Shown here: positions 23,157-33,954 of the stretch, piece by piece
Position numbering within the stretch: position 1 is the first letter of the stretch
Layout: each line of letters opens with the position of its first letter
NCBI RefSeq assembly: GCF_018070325.1
Contig: NZ_JAGPXY010000015.1
Span: 1 to 64,000 of the forward strand
Length of the DNA: 64,000 bases
Direction: 5' to 3'
Source: Micromonospora sp. H61
GTDB lineage: Bacteria; Actinomycetota; Actinomycetes; Mycobacteriales; Micromonosporaceae
Program-made: the position numbers and the translations under genes
The notes under the pieces: model-generated
What the model was told of the DNA's origin: nothing
The model's input: only the letters and a program-made list of their open reading frames with translations
Databases searched by the model: none

Positions 23157-24233
23157 TCAGGAAGACTCGCGGGCGGCCGGGCCGCTGCCGAAGAGCACGT
23201 CGTCCCAGCTCGGCAACCGCTTGCGCGGCTTGCCGTTGGCGTCGGTGGACTCGCCGGAGGCCGCCGCGGCGGCCGTCCTTCGGGGTCGCAGCACCGCGAG
23301 CGACGGCACGGCCGGCACCTCCTTGGGCGCGTCCGAGTCGTCCTCGAAGGCCGACCCCTGGCCGCCACCGAGCAGCGCGGCGGCACCCCCGCCGACGGGC
23401 CGCTGTCGAGGAGCGTCCGACCCGGCCAGAGCAGCCGGGGTACGCGGCTCCAGGCCACGACCCGACGAACCGCCGAGCGGGCGGTCCAGTGAGGCGAGCA
23501 GCGCGTCCCGGCCAGCCCGGATCGGATCGCGGCCGGGGCGCGGGTGCTCGGACGCGGCAGGCAACCCGTGCCCACCACGGCTCGGCTCGCCACGCGACGG
23601 ACCGGGCAGGGCGTGCCCGGTCCGCTCCGGTGCCGGCTCCTGGCCGAGGATCGGCGTGGGCCGCTCGGCGCACAGGTACTGCGCCATGTCGTCGTGCGGC
23701 GTGACCACCTGCCGGGCCTTGTCCATGTCCCAGATGGCCTGCGCGGTGGCCTTCCCCGACGGCCAGGTGGCGATGATCCGCCAGGTGCCGTCGTCACGCC
23801 GGTACGCGTCCCAGGAGATCTTCTCGGTGTCGATGCCGTGCTGGCTCAGCCGACCGTTGACCACCTCGGCGAGCGGGGTGGGCTTCTCCGCGCCCTTGAG
23901 GCGGGTGCGGCGGGCGTGCTGGGCGAGCATCGCCCGCTCCTGCAACACCGGGCCGGCATAGCGCAGCACGCGGTCGACCGGAACCCCGGCGATCCGGGCG
24001 ACATCCTCCGCGGACTCACCGGAGCGGATGCGGGCCTGAATGTCCCGAGGAGACAGTGAGGGAATCGGATCGACGGTGCTCGGTGCGACCGCGAGCGGCG
24101 GTGCACCCGGCTCGGGGTGCATCACGCCGGCGATGCGTTCGTCGATCGGCAGGGCGAGGAGCCGCCCCACCTCGTCGGCGAGCACCAGGGCCTGGCCGTC
24201 CTCGGAGAGGGCGACGAAGCGTACTGGGCGCAT
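23157..24233 (-). CDS. sepH: Septation protein SepH (DUF3071)
   Basis: A 358-residue cell-division protein that in Streptomyces binds FtsZ and stimulates its assembly. Residues 1-55 form the start of the DUF3071 domain (MRPVRFVALSEDGQALVLAD), followed by a helix-turn-helix (LSPRDIQARIRSGESAEDVA, then RIAGVPVDRVLRYAGPV) and a beta region (WRIIATWPSGKATAQAIWDM). The C-terminal half is disordered and Pro/Gly/Arg-rich, ending in a short conserved motif RKRLPSWDDVLFGSGP. ATG 24233 begins directly at the conserved domain. Upstream on the same strand is serC, separated by a hairpin terminator, so sepH should have its own promoter. Confidence 0.92.
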   Translation of the reverse strand: MRPVRFVALSEDGQALVLADEVGRLLALPIDERIAGVMHPEPGAPPLAVAPSTVDPIPSLSPRDIQARIRSGESAEDVARIAGVPVDRVLRYAGPVLQERAMLAQHARRTRLKGAEKPTPLAEVVNGRLSQHGIDTEKISWDAYRRDDGTWRIIATWPSGKATAQAIWDMDKARQVVTPHDDMAQYLCAERPTPILGQEPAPERTGHALPGPSRGEPSRGGHGLPAASEHPRPGRDPIRAGRDALLASLDRPLGGSSGRGLEPRTPAALAGSDAPRQRPVGGGAAALLGGGQGSAFEDDSDAPKEVPAVPSLAVLRPRRTAAAAASGESTDANGKPRKRLPSWDDVLFGSGPAARESS

Positions 24234-24368
24234 AGCGTTGCCTCCGTCCCGCTTCGCTGGCCGCACGCCACGAGTCGGCCACCCAGGCGTCTCGGACCAC
24301 CGTACGCGCATCTGCCTCGGGGTGGGGGAAGCGACACCCCGCATGTCGTGACTGAGCTGCGGCGATGA

Positions 24369-24412
24369 TCACGGTCGGTGTCCGTGGAGGCCCCAACGGA
24401 CACCGACCGTGA
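24369..24412 (-). terminator. Perfect 16-bp hairpin after serC
   Basis: TCACGGTCGGTGTCCG (24369-24384) pairs with CGGACACCGACCGTGA (24397-24412) around a 12-base loop. It starts seven bases past the serC stop and separates serC from sepH. Confidence 0.75.
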
Positions 24413-24418
24413 CGAACG

Positions 24419-26849
<2,431 letters not shown>

Positions 26850-26931
26850 GTCGCTCTCCTGGATCTGGTCGGTGCGCCCGATCGCTCATCCGGCCCGATC
26901 GGCCGAGCGCCTTAGGCGACCCTCAGGGATG

Positions 26932-26942
26932 TGTTCGGAACA
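26932..26942. promoter_or_regulatory. TGTTC-G-GAACA palindrome in the citrate synthase/pdxH spacer
   Basis: An 11-base perfect inverted repeat located 83 bases upstream of the citrate synthase start and 155 bases before pdxH. A binding site for an unidentified dimeric regulator is possible. Confidence 0.35.
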
Positions 26943-27097
26943 TACTGCCTGCTGAGTAAGGGATACGCGACCCGCTGCGACTGTGCTGCACGCGACATCC
27001 CCGGACGCGCATTCTCCGCGCGGCTCAGTGAGACTGGGCAGGGCGGGCTGGTCAGCGCGGGAGGGTGCTGGCGGGGCCCCCGAAAAGGAGTGGGGAC

Positions 27098-27757
27098 GTG
27101 ACGGGTGACACACCCGCCCCGGCCGCGATGCGTAACGAGTACGCCGCGGACCTGGGCCTGACCGAGGCTGACCTGGCCGTCGACTGGCACACCCAGTTCG
27201 ACAGCTGGTTCGCCGACGCGGTGGCCTTCGGGCTGCCCGAACCGAACGCCATGGTGGTGGGCACCGCCGACTCGGCCGGCCGGCCGAGCGGGCGGACGGT
27301 GCTGCTGAAGGGGTACGACCCGGAGGGCTTCGTCTTCTTCACCAACCATCTGTCGCGCAAGGGCGTCGAGGCGACCGCCAACCCGTACGCCAGCCTGGTC
27401 TTTCCGTGGTTTCCCATGCAGCGTCAGGTGGTGGTCGCCGGACGGGTCGCGCCGGTCGACCGCGCCACCAGCGAGGCGTACTTCGCCAGCCGGCCGCGCG
27501 GCTCCCAACTGGGTGCCTGGGCCAGCCCACAGTCGCAGGTGGTGTCGGGTCGGGCGGCGCTGGAGCAGCGGTACCAGGAGGTGGCCGAGCGGTTCGCCGA
27601 CCAGGCCGAGATCCCGGCTCCGTCGCACTGGGGCGGGCTGCGGGTCCAACCCGAGTCGGTGGAGTTCTGGCAGGGCCGGGCCGGCCGGTTGCACGACCGG
27701 CTCCGCTTCCGTCGCCTTGATCAGGGTGACTGGATCGTCGAGCGGTTGGCGCCGTGA
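27098..27757 (+). CDS. pdxH: Pyridoxamine 5'-phosphate oxidase
   Basis: A 219-residue FMN enzyme oxidising pyridoxamine or pyridoxine phosphate to PLP. Family hallmarks: MRNEYAADLGLTEADLAVDW near the N-terminus, RPSGRTVLLKGYDPEGFVFF, YFASRPRGSQLGAWASPQSQ, and the C-terminal FWQGRAGRLHDRLRFRR, which closes the active site. GTG 27098 has AAGGAG seven bases upstream. The MFS gene overlaps its stop by four bases, so the two form an operon. Confidence 0.95.
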   Translation: MTGDTPAPAAMRNEYAADLGLTEADLAVDWHTQFDSWFADAVAFGLPEPNAMVVGTADSAGRPSGRTVLLKGYDPEGFVFFTNHLSRKGVEATANPYASLVFPWFPMQRQVVVAGRVAPVDRATSEAYFASRPRGSQLGAWASPQSQVVSGRAALEQRYQEVAERFADQAEIPAPSHWGGLRVQPESVEFWQGRAGRLHDRLRFRRLDQGDWIVERLAP

Positions 27758-29052
27758 CGGGTGTGCGGGAGACCCGGCCGCGCGCAGCGCGCCGCTGGGC
27801 GATCGACGTACGTCCGCTGCGGGTTCCGGCGTACCGCCGGCTCTGGCTCGGCAACACGGTGGCGATGTTCGGCTTCCAGTTCACCGCCGTCGCGGTGCCG
27901 GTGGAGATGTACGCCCTGACCCGGGACTCGTTCTGGGTGGGGTTGCTGGGCGTGGCCGCCTTCGTACCGTTGCTGGTCTTCGGGCTCTGGGGCGGCGCGG
28001 TCGCCGACGCCCGTGACCGGCGTGCGGTGCTGCTCGGCGGCTCATTGTTGCTCTGGGCATCCACTCTCGGGCTGCTGCTCCAGGCGGTGCTCGACGTGGG
28101 CAGCCCGGTGCTGCTGCTGGCGTTGATGGCGTTGCAGTCGGTGGCCTTCGCGATCAGCTCGCCGGCCCGCAGCGCCATGCTGCCCCGGCTGGTGCCGGAC
28201 GACCTGGTGGCGTCCGCCACCACGCTGAACTACACGACCTTCACCGCCGCCTCGGTCGCCGGCCCGCTCGCCGCCGGCCTGATCCTCTCCGCCTCGCCGG
28301 ACACCACTGTGGTCCTGCCGATCGCCTACGGGCTGGACGCGGTGCTGTTCACAGCGATGCTCTGGGCCGCGCTGCGGCTGCCCTCGCTCCCGCCCGAGCC
28401 CACCGCCGACGGCCAGGCCCGGCGTGCCGGTCTGGCCAGCGTCGTCGACGGGTTCCGCTACCTGGCCACCACCCCGGTCCTGCTGCTGTCCTTCGGGGTG
28501 GACCTGATCGCGATGATCCTCGCCATGCCACGGGCCCTCTTTCCGGAGATCGCGCACGAGCGGTTCGGCGGCGGTGGCTCGGTCGGTCTGCTCTACAGCG
28601 CCATCGCGATCGGCTCGATGATCGGTGGGTTGACCTCCGGCTGGATCGGCCGGCTCCGCCGCCAGGGGCTCGGCCTGGTGCTCGCGGTGGTCGGCTGGGG
28701 CCTGGCGATCGCCGCGGCCGGGTTGGCCCACCAGCTCTGGTTGATGGTCGTGCTGCTCGCCGTGGCCGGCGCCGCCGACCTGATCAGCGCGGTACTGCGT
28801 CAGTCGATGCTGCTGGTCTACGCACCGGACCGGATGCGCGGCCGACTCCAGGGCGTGAACACCGTAGTGGTGGCGGGTGGCCCACGCCTGGGCGATCTGC
28901 GCGCCGGCACCATGGCCGCCGGGTTCGGTGGCGGGGTGGCCTGGGTGGCCGGTGGGCTCGCCTCCGCGGTGCTCGTGGTGGTGCTGGCTGTCGCGTTCCC
29001 GGCGCTGCTGCGTTACCGGGCGGCGACGGCGTCGAGCGACAACCGGACCTGA
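27754..29052 (+). CDS. MFS transporter
   Basis: A 432-residue major facilitator protein with about 12 membrane segments (AYRRLWLGNTVAMFGFQFTA; LVFGLWGGAVADARDRRAVL, the loop 2-3 motif). It resembles the EntS/bacteriocin-exporter-like branch and is distinct from the MFS at 18520, although both share the YRLF/YRRLWxxN-type N-terminus. Translationally coupled to pdxH by a GTGA overlap; a role in export of a B6 vitamer is not supported by anything in the sequence. Substrate unknown. Confidence 0.88.
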   Translation: MTGVRETRPRAARRWAIDVRPLRVPAYRRLWLGNTVAMFGFQFTAVAVPVEMYALTRDSFWVGLLGVAAFVPLLVFGLWGGAVADARDRRAVLLGGSLLLWASTLGLLLQAVLDVGSPVLLLALMALQSVAFAISSPARSAMLPRLVPDDLVASATTLNYTTFTAASVAGPLAAGLILSASPDTTVVLPIAYGLDAVLFTAMLWAALRLPSLPPEPTADGQARRAGLASVVDGFRYLATTPVLLLSFGVDLIAMILAMPRALFPEIAHERFGGGGSVGLLYSAIAIGSMIGGLTSGWIGRLRRQGLGLVLAVVGWGLAIAAAGLAHQLWLMVVLLAVAGAADLISAVLRQSMLLVYAPDRMRGRLQGVNTVVVAGGPRLGDLRAGTMAAGFGGGVAWVAGGLASAVLVVVLAVAFPALLRYRAATASSDNRT

Positions 29053-29057
29053 CCGGT

Positions 29058-29063
29058 TAGTGT
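29058..29063 (+). promoter_or_regulatory. -10 element, leaderless promoter
   Basis: TAGTGT ends seven bases before ATG 29071, with no Shine-Dalgarno. Confidence 0.5.
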
Positions 29064-29070
29064 CGCCGGC

Positions 29071-30000
29071 ATGGAAAGCCCCGATCCGCGCCCGTTCTCC
29101 GGCGCCCAGTGGACCATCTCCGCCGCCGGCCACGAGGCCGTCATCGTGGAGGTCGGCGGTGGGCTCCGGACGTACCGGCACGACGGTGTCGACCTGCTCG
29201 ACGGGTACCAGACCGACGAGGTCTGCCCCGGTTGCACCGGGCAGGTGCTGGCACCCTGGCCGAACCGGATCCGCGATGGTCGCTACTCGTTCGACGGGCG
29301 GACGCACCAGCTTTCGCTGACCGAGCCGGAGCGGCACGTGGCCATCCACGGGCTGGTCAACTGGGTGCCGTGGCAGTTGCTGGAGCAGTCGGCGGACGCC
29401 GTGACGGTCGGCTACGACCTGCCGCCGCAGCCCGGCTACCCGTGGCCGCTGCGGCTGCGCAGCCGGTGGAGCGTCGACGCGGACGGGCTGCGCGCCGAGC
29501 ACGAGGTGACGAACATCGGTGGGGAGCTGGCCCCGTTCGGCTTCTCCGTGCACCCGTACCTGCAACTGCCGGGCGTCGCTGTGGACGACCTGGTGTTGCG
29601 GCTGCCCACCCGGAGCCGGGTGCTGGTGGACGGTCGGCTGCTGCCGGTGGGGGTGACCCCGGTGGCCGGCACCGAGTACGACTGGACCAGCCCTCGCCGG
29701 ATCGGCGCGGCCGTGCTGGACTCCTGCTTCGGCGAGGTGATCCGGGACGCCGACGGCGGTTCGTCGGTGAGCCTCGCCGCGCCGGACGGTTCGGCCGCTG
29801 TGAGCATCTGGGCGGACGCCGAGTTCGGCTGGTGGCAGGTGTTCACCGGGGACGCCCTCACCGGCGATCGGTACCGCCGCTCGGTGGCGGTCGAGCCGAT
29901 GACCTGCCCACCGGACGCGTTCCGGTCGGGCAAGGACCTGCTCACCCTCAAGCCCGGCACTACCTGGCGAGGTGCCTGGGGCATCCGCCCCGGCGCCTGA
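29071..30000 (+). CDS. Aldose 1-epimerase family protein
   Basis: 309 residues with the galactose mutarotase beta-sandwich fold. Recognisable segments: CPGCTGQVLAPWPNRIRDGR near residue 55 (the PNR motif), HVAIHGLVNWVPWQLLEQSA near 90 with the conserved His, FGFSVHPYLQLPGVAVDDLV near 155 with the second catalytic His, and SIWADAEFGWWQVFTGDAL. The general-base Glu is likely in RSVAVEPMTCPPDAFRSG. It interconverts anomers of an unidentified sugar. The stop TGA overlaps the ATG of the nitroreductase gene. Confidence 0.9.
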   Translation: MESPDPRPFSGAQWTISAAGHEAVIVEVGGGLRTYRHDGVDLLDGYQTDEVCPGCTGQVLAPWPNRIRDGRYSFDGRTHQLSLTEPERHVAIHGLVNWVPWQLLEQSADAVTVGYDLPPQPGYPWPLRLRSRWSVDADGLRAEHEVTNIGGELAPFGFSVHPYLQLPGVAVDDLVLRLPTRSRVLVDGRLLPVGVTPVAGTEYDWTSPRRIGAAVLDSCFGEVIRDADGGSSVSLAAPDGSAAVSIWADAEFGWWQVFTGDALTGDRYRRSVAVEPMTCPPDAFRSGKDLLTLKPGTTWRGAWGIRPGA

Positions 30001-30602
30001 TGGAGTTCGCCGAGGTCGTCCGCCGACGGCGGATGGTGCGCAACTACGACCCGGACCGCCCCGTCCCGCCCGACGTGGTGGACCGGTTGCTCGACCATGC
30101 GGTCCGCGCGCCGTCGGCCGGCTTCGCCCAGGGCTGGGGTTTCCTGGTGTTGGAGGAGCTGGCCGATCGGGACCGGTTCTGGGCCGCCACCACCCCCGAT
30201 GGCGGTGGGCGGGAGCGCTGGCTCGCGGGCATGCGCCGGGCACCCCTGATCGTGGTGCCGCACGCCAACGAGTCGGCCTACCTGCGGCGGTACGCGGAGC
30301 CGGACAAGGGCTGGACGGATCAGTCCACGGACCGGTGGCCGGTGCCGTACTGGCACGTGGACGCCGGATTCGCGGCGTTGCTGATGTTGCTCACCGCTGT
30401 GGACGAGGGGCTGGGGGCGTGCTTCTTCGGCATTCCGCCGCAGCGGCTCGCCGCCTACCGGGACGCGTTCGGCGTGCCGGCGGAGTATCAACCCATCGGC
30501 GCCGTCACAATCGGTTACCGTGCAGCCGACCATCGGTCACCATCGTTGCGCCGTGGACGTCGCCCGATGGACGAGGTCGTGCGGCGCGGCCGGTGGAACT
30601 GA
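30000..30602 (+). CDS. Nitroreductase family protein
   Basis: A 200-residue flavin (FMN) oxidoreductase. The N-terminal EFAEVVRRRRMVRNYDPDRP carries the Arg-rich phosphate-binding motif of the family, followed by RAPSAGFAQGWGFLVLEELA and a C-terminal YQPIGAVTIGYRAADHR. Length matches a compact nitroreductase. Substrate unknown; F420-coenzyme or tetrapyrrole-related relatives exist. It starts within the stop of the epimerase gene (TGATG), so it is translationally coupled. Confidence 0.88.
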   Translation: MEFAEVVRRRRMVRNYDPDRPVPPDVVDRLLDHAVRAPSAGFAQGWGFLVLEELADRDRFWAATTPDGGGRERWLAGMRRAPLIVVPHANESAYLRRYAEPDKGWTDQSTDRWPVPYWHVDAGFAALLMLLTAVDEGLGACFFGIPPQRLAAYRDAFGVPAEYQPIGAVTIGYRAADHRSPSLRRGRRPMDEVVRRGRWN

Positions 30603-30789
30603 CACGGACGTCCCGTTCGTCCGGTTGAGGATCGGACGAGCGATAGCGAAACTGACATCAGGGAGCAGAACGTAGCGTGCGCTGGGCGGCTAGGCTGGCA
30701 CGGTCATCGGTGCCGCGCCGCGCGGTGCCCGCCGCGGCCCGGCTCGGCGCCGTCGGTCGGCCCGGCCACGGGGAGGGGAGCGTGCCGTC

Positions 30790-31095
30790 GTGATCTTCAG
30801 AGCGGTCCGGGACGGGCGTCCCTATCCGGAGCACAATCTGACGCTCAAGCAGTGGGCGGAGATCCCGCCGAGGCCACTGCGCCTGGATCAGATGATCACC
30901 ACCAAGCGCGAGTTGGCGCTGGACAAGCTCCTCGCCGAGGATTCCACCTTCTACGGTGACCTCTTTCCGCACGTCGTGCAGTGGAACGGCGGGCTCTACC
31001 TGGAGGACGGGCTGCACCGGGCGCTGCGCGCCGCCCTCCAGCAGCGCAACCAGATCCACGCGCGAGTGCTGGTGCTCTCCGAGCCCATCGAGTGA
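30790..31095 (+). CDS. Conserved actinobacterial protein, ParB-like fold
   Basis: 101 residues: VIFRAVRDGRPYPEHNLTLK, then RPLRLDQMITTKRELALDKL and DLFPHVVQWNGGLYLEDGLH followed by RALRAALQQR. The DGLHRALRAALQ pattern recalls ParB/Srx-type nucleotide-binding folds. Automated pipelines often name relatives VapB-family antitoxins, but no PIN-domain toxin gene adjoins it, and the sequence does not look like an AbrB-type VapB; I would not use that name. GTG start with GGGGAGGGG upstream. Function unknown. Confidence 0.75.
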   Translation: MIFRAVRDGRPYPEHNLTLKQWAEIPPRPLRLDQMITTKRELALDKLLAEDSTFYGDLFPHVVQWNGGLYLEDGLHRALRAALQQRNQIHARVLVLSEPIE

Positions 31096-31126
31096 CGAGC
31101 CCTTCTTTCCCGCGCTGAACCTTCGT

Positions 31127-31132
31127 TAGGGT
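31127..31132 (+). promoter_or_regulatory. -10 element, leaderless promoter
   Basis: TAGGGT ends seven bases before ATG 31140. It decides that start over the GTG at 31131, which would lie inside the -10 element. Confidence 0.6.
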
Positions 31133-31139
31133 GGCGTCC

Positions 31140-32303
31140 ATGACCGCTGCGCTGGACCTGCTCGACCTGGACCCGTCGCTCAGCGAGGAGGAGCGGCAGA
31201 TCCGCGACGTCGTCCGTCAACTCGTCGACGACCGGGTGCGACCCCACGTCGCCGACTGGTACGAGGACGGCAAGGTGCCCGCCCGGGAGTTGGCCCGCGA
31301 GTTCGGCAAGCTCGGCCTGCTCGGCATGCACCTGACCGGCTACGGCTGCGCCGGTGCCTCCGCGGTCGCCTACGGGCTGGCCTGCCAGGAGTTGGAAGCC
31401 GGCGACTCCGGCCTCCGCTCCCTGGTCTCCGTGCAGGGATCGCTTGCCATGTACGCCATCTGGCGCTACGGCAGCGAGGAGCAGAAGCGACGGTGGCTGC
31501 CGTCGATGGCCACCGGTGAGGCGATCGGCTGCTTCGGCCTCACCGAGCCTGATCACGGCTCCGACCCCGCCTCGATGGCCACCCGGGCCCGCCGCGACGG
31601 CGACGACTGGGTGCTCACCGGCGGCAAGATGTGGATCACCAACGCCCCGATCGCGGACGTCGCGGTGATCTGGGCGCGCACCGACGAGGGCGTACGGGGT
31701 TTCGCCGTACCCATTGACACTCCCGGCGTCACGGCCCGGGAGATCCGCCTCAAGATGTCGCTGCGCGCGTCTGTGACCGGCGAGATCGTGCTCGACGACG
31801 TCCGGCTGCCGGCCGACGCCCAACTGCCCGAGGCGGTCGGGCTCAAGGCGCCGCTGAGCTGCCTCACCGAGGCCCGCTACGGCATCGTCTGGGGCGCGGT
31901 CGGCGCGGCCCGCGACTGCCTGGAAACCACACTGGCGTACGCGACCAACCGCACCCAGTTCGGTCGCCCACTGGCCGGCTTCCAACTCACCCAGGCGAAG
32001 CTCGCCGACATGGCAGTCGAGTTGGTGAAGGGGCAACTGCTCGCGCTGCACCTGGGCCGGCTCGCCGACGCCCGGCGGCTGCGGCCCGAGCAGGTCAGCG
32101 TGGGCAAGCTGAACAACGTGCGGGAGGCCCTGGCCATCGCCCGGCAGTGTCGCACCATCCTCGGCGCCAACGGCGTCTCCGGTGAGTACCCGGTGATGCG
32201 GCACGCCAACAACCTGGAGAGCGTGCTGACCTACGAGGGCACCTCCGAGATCCACCAACTGGTCATCGGGCAGCGGCTCACCGGCCTCTCCGCGTTCGCC
32301 TGA
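31140..32303 (+). CDS. Acyl-CoA dehydrogenase, glutaryl-CoA dehydrogenase-like
   Basis: A 387-residue FAD flavoenzyme. Conserved stretches: helical N-domain; GCFGLTEPDHGSDPASMATR (FAD-contacting beta domain), WVLTGGKMWITNAPIADVAV, RTQFGRPLAGFQLTQAKLAD, and the C-terminal VLTYEGTSEIHQLVIGQRLT carrying the probable catalytic base Glu366. The YEGT placement and overall pattern best fit the glutaryl-CoA dehydrogenase group of lysine/tryptophan breakdown, but other short acyl-CoA dehydrogenases cannot be excluded. It stands alone, without an electron-transfer flavoprotein gene nearby. Confidence 0.9.
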   Translation: MTAALDLLDLDPSLSEEERQIRDVVRQLVDDRVRPHVADWYEDGKVPARELAREFGKLGLLGMHLTGYGCAGASAVAYGLACQELEAGDSGLRSLVSVQGSLAMYAIWRYGSEEQKRRWLPSMATGEAIGCFGLTEPDHGSDPASMATRARRDGDDWVLTGGKMWITNAPIADVAVIWARTDEGVRGFAVPIDTPGVTAREIRLKMSLRASVTGEIVLDDVRLPADAQLPEAVGLKAPLSCLTEARYGIVWGAVGAARDCLETTLAYATNRTQFGRPLAGFQLTQAKLADMAVELVKGQLLALHLGRLADARRLRPEQVSVGKLNNVREALAIARQCRTILGANGVSGEYPVMRHANNLESVLTYEGTSEIHQLVIGQRLTGLSAFA

Positions 32304-32399
32304 CCTGCCCGTTCGTCACTTCCTGGCGCTCGCCGCGCGACTGTCGTATCGGGGCCGTACCGTCATTGACAGACGACTTGTCTGACGAGGACGGTGAGC

Positions 32400-33248
32400 G
32401 TGATGGCCCGCGACGCTGGCAGCAACGAGCCCACGAGGGAGTTCCCCGGTTACCCGACCGGTGACGATCTCAAGGCGCGGTCGACCGCGACACCCGAGTG
32501 GATCGCTGATACGCCGGGTGGCCCCGGCGAGCCGGCCGGTCCCGGTGGGCCTGTTGGCCCCGGTGGCCCGCCGAGCGATGGCGATGGCCCCGTCGGTGGC
32601 GGTGGCGGTGGGGCGGCCCGCGGTCTGCTCCTGCTGCTCGGCGCCGCCGCGCTGGCCGTGGTCGTGCTGCTCGGCATTCAGGCGACCGGGATCCTGCCGG
32701 AGTTCCGCAACCCGTTCGCGAAGGAGCAGACCGACCGCAGTCAGCCACCGCTGCTGAAGTCGATCCAGGACCTCAGCCGCTACGTGGCCGCGGAAGGCAA
32801 CTTCCAGGTGGTGGTCGACACGCAGAACGACCGGCGCAACGTTCCGGACTTCCTGCTCAACGAGCGCACCCTGTTCGTCGGGGCCGGCAGCGTCGAGGCG
32901 TACGTCGACTTCACCAAGATCGGTGAGGGTGCCGTCGTCCAGTCCGCCGACGGCAAGTCCGTCGAGATCAAGCTGCCCGCGCCGCAGCTCGGTGAGACCA
33001 ACCTCGACATGGAGAAGAGCTACGTCTTCGCCGAGCAGCGTGGTCTGCTCAACCGACTCGGTGACCTGGTCGGCAACGACCCCAACCGGCAGCAGCAGGT
33101 CTACCAGCTCGCCGAGGACCGGATCACCGCCGCCGCCCGGGACAGCGGGCTCTCCGCCCGAGCCGAGGAGAACACCCGCAAGATGCTGGAGGGGCTGCTC
33201 CGCTCCCTCGGCTACCAGCAGATCACTGTCACCTACATAGCCCCCTGA
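32400..33248 (+). CDS. DUF4230 membrane-anchored protein
   Basis: 282 residues if starting at GTG 32400, which has GAGG nine bases upstream; ATG 32403 and GTG 32394 are alternatives. A Gly/Pro-rich disordered N-terminus (PGGPGEPAGPGGPVGPGGPP) leads to one membrane helix (GLLLLLGAAALAVVVLLGI, about residues 75-95). The extracytoplasmic part (LNERTLFVGAGSVEAYVDFT, then ITAAARDSGLSARAEENTRK) has the DUF4230 layout. Function unknown, probably envelope-associated. A hairpin terminator follows at 33266. Confidence 0.82.
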   Translation: MMARDAGSNEPTREFPGYPTGDDLKARSTATPEWIADTPGGPGEPAGPGGPVGPGGPPSDGDGPVGGGGGGAARGLLLLLGAAALAVVVLLGIQATGILPEFRNPFAKEQTDRSQPPLLKSIQDLSRYVAAEGNFQVVVDTQNDRRNVPDFLLNERTLFVGAGSVEAYVDFTKIGEGAVVQSADGKSVEIKLPAPQLGETNLDMEKSYVFAEQRGLLNRLGDLVGNDPNRQQQVYQLAEDRITAAARDSGLSARAEENTRKMLEGLLRSLGYQQITVTYIAP

Positions 33249-33265
33249 CCTGCGTCCCGTACGCC

Positions 33266-33303
33266 GAAGCGCCCGCACCGACTTCCGTCGGAGCGGGCGC
33301 TTC
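33266..33303. terminator. 17-bp hairpin between convergent genes
   Basis: Arms 33266-33282 and 33287-33303 pair except for one A-A position, with a four-base TTCC loop. It lies between the DUF4230 stop and the PspC stop and can serve both. Confidence 0.8.
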
Positions 33304-33377
33304 CGTGTGGTGCCCCGCGTTGGTTGCTAACGGAAACTGTCCAAGATCTGCGATTACGTCAGGTGCGCGGGGCGGGA

Positions 33378-33587
33378 TCAGTGGCCGGTGGAGGCCAGGT
33401 AGCGGTCCTCGTTCGGCATCAGCACCCACAGGATCAGGTAGACGATCACCTGCGTGCCGGGCAGCAGCAGCGACAGCAGGAACAGCAGCCGGACCATTCC
33501 GGCCGACATGCCGAACCGCCGCCCGAGGCCGGCGCAGACACCGGCGAGCATGCGCCCCTCGCGGGGCCGGACCAGTTTGCGACTCAT
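33378..33587 (-). CDS. PspC-domain membrane protein
   Basis: 69 residues: MSRKLVRPREGRMLAGVCAG, then LGRRFGMSAGMVRLLFLLSL, LLPGTQVIVYLILWVLMP. This is a complete PspC domain: an amphipathic start, the GVCAGLG motif and two membrane helices. PspC proteins sense or respond to envelope stress; no pspA lies adjacent. ATG 33587 is preferred, with GGGAG eight bases upstream; the longer frame to 33632 adds a non-conserved tail. Confidence 0.88.
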   Translation of the reverse strand: MSRKLVRPREGRMLAGVCAGLGRRFGMSAGMVRLLFLLSLLLPGTQVIVYLILWVLMPNEDRYLASTGH

Positions 33588-33954
33588 CGTCGTACTCCCA
33601 CTCTGCGGCGGTGCGCCGCGTCTGCAATCCACGGTAGAAGGGGATGGCCACCTCGCCCTCGGTCCCGAGGATGAGCGGCAACCCGTGGACCCGTAGGTGC
33701 TTTACCCGGGCAGCCCCCCGCTGACGCCTCCCCGCCCCGCCCACCGCACGCCGCCGTCGGGCGGGAGACGGTGGTCCGGTGTTCACGTCCCGGACCGGGT
33801 GGGCGGTGAGCTGGGCGGGTAGGCTGGCTGATCGGCCTTCCACACCCCGGAGGGCCGGCACCCCATACCCCGGACGGTCACGAGCGGGGCCGCCAGACCG
33901 GCGGTCACGACCCGGCCGGGTCCCGTACGCCGGGACGACGGCGAGGAAGCAGCC
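33588..33954. other. Gene-free spacer between pspC and sdaA
   Basis: A 367-base spacer between divergent genes. A candidate -10 hexamer TAGGCT lies at 33820-33825, implying a 5' leader of about 120 bases for sdaA; the leader is GC-rich with several short hairpins. I looked for a glycine or other amino-acid riboswitch and found no match to the conserved core. Otherwise nothing is seen. Confidence 0.4.

Noticed and set aside
30790..31095. VapB antitoxin with adjacent toxin
   Set aside because: No PIN-domain partner on either side, and the fold does not resemble AbrB-type VapB. The pipeline-style name was not used.
33588..33954. Glycine or amino-acid riboswitch upstream of the serine dehydratase
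   Set aside because: A GGCGGGAGACGG-like stretch invited the comparison, but the conserved core bases and paired regions of known glycine switches are missing.
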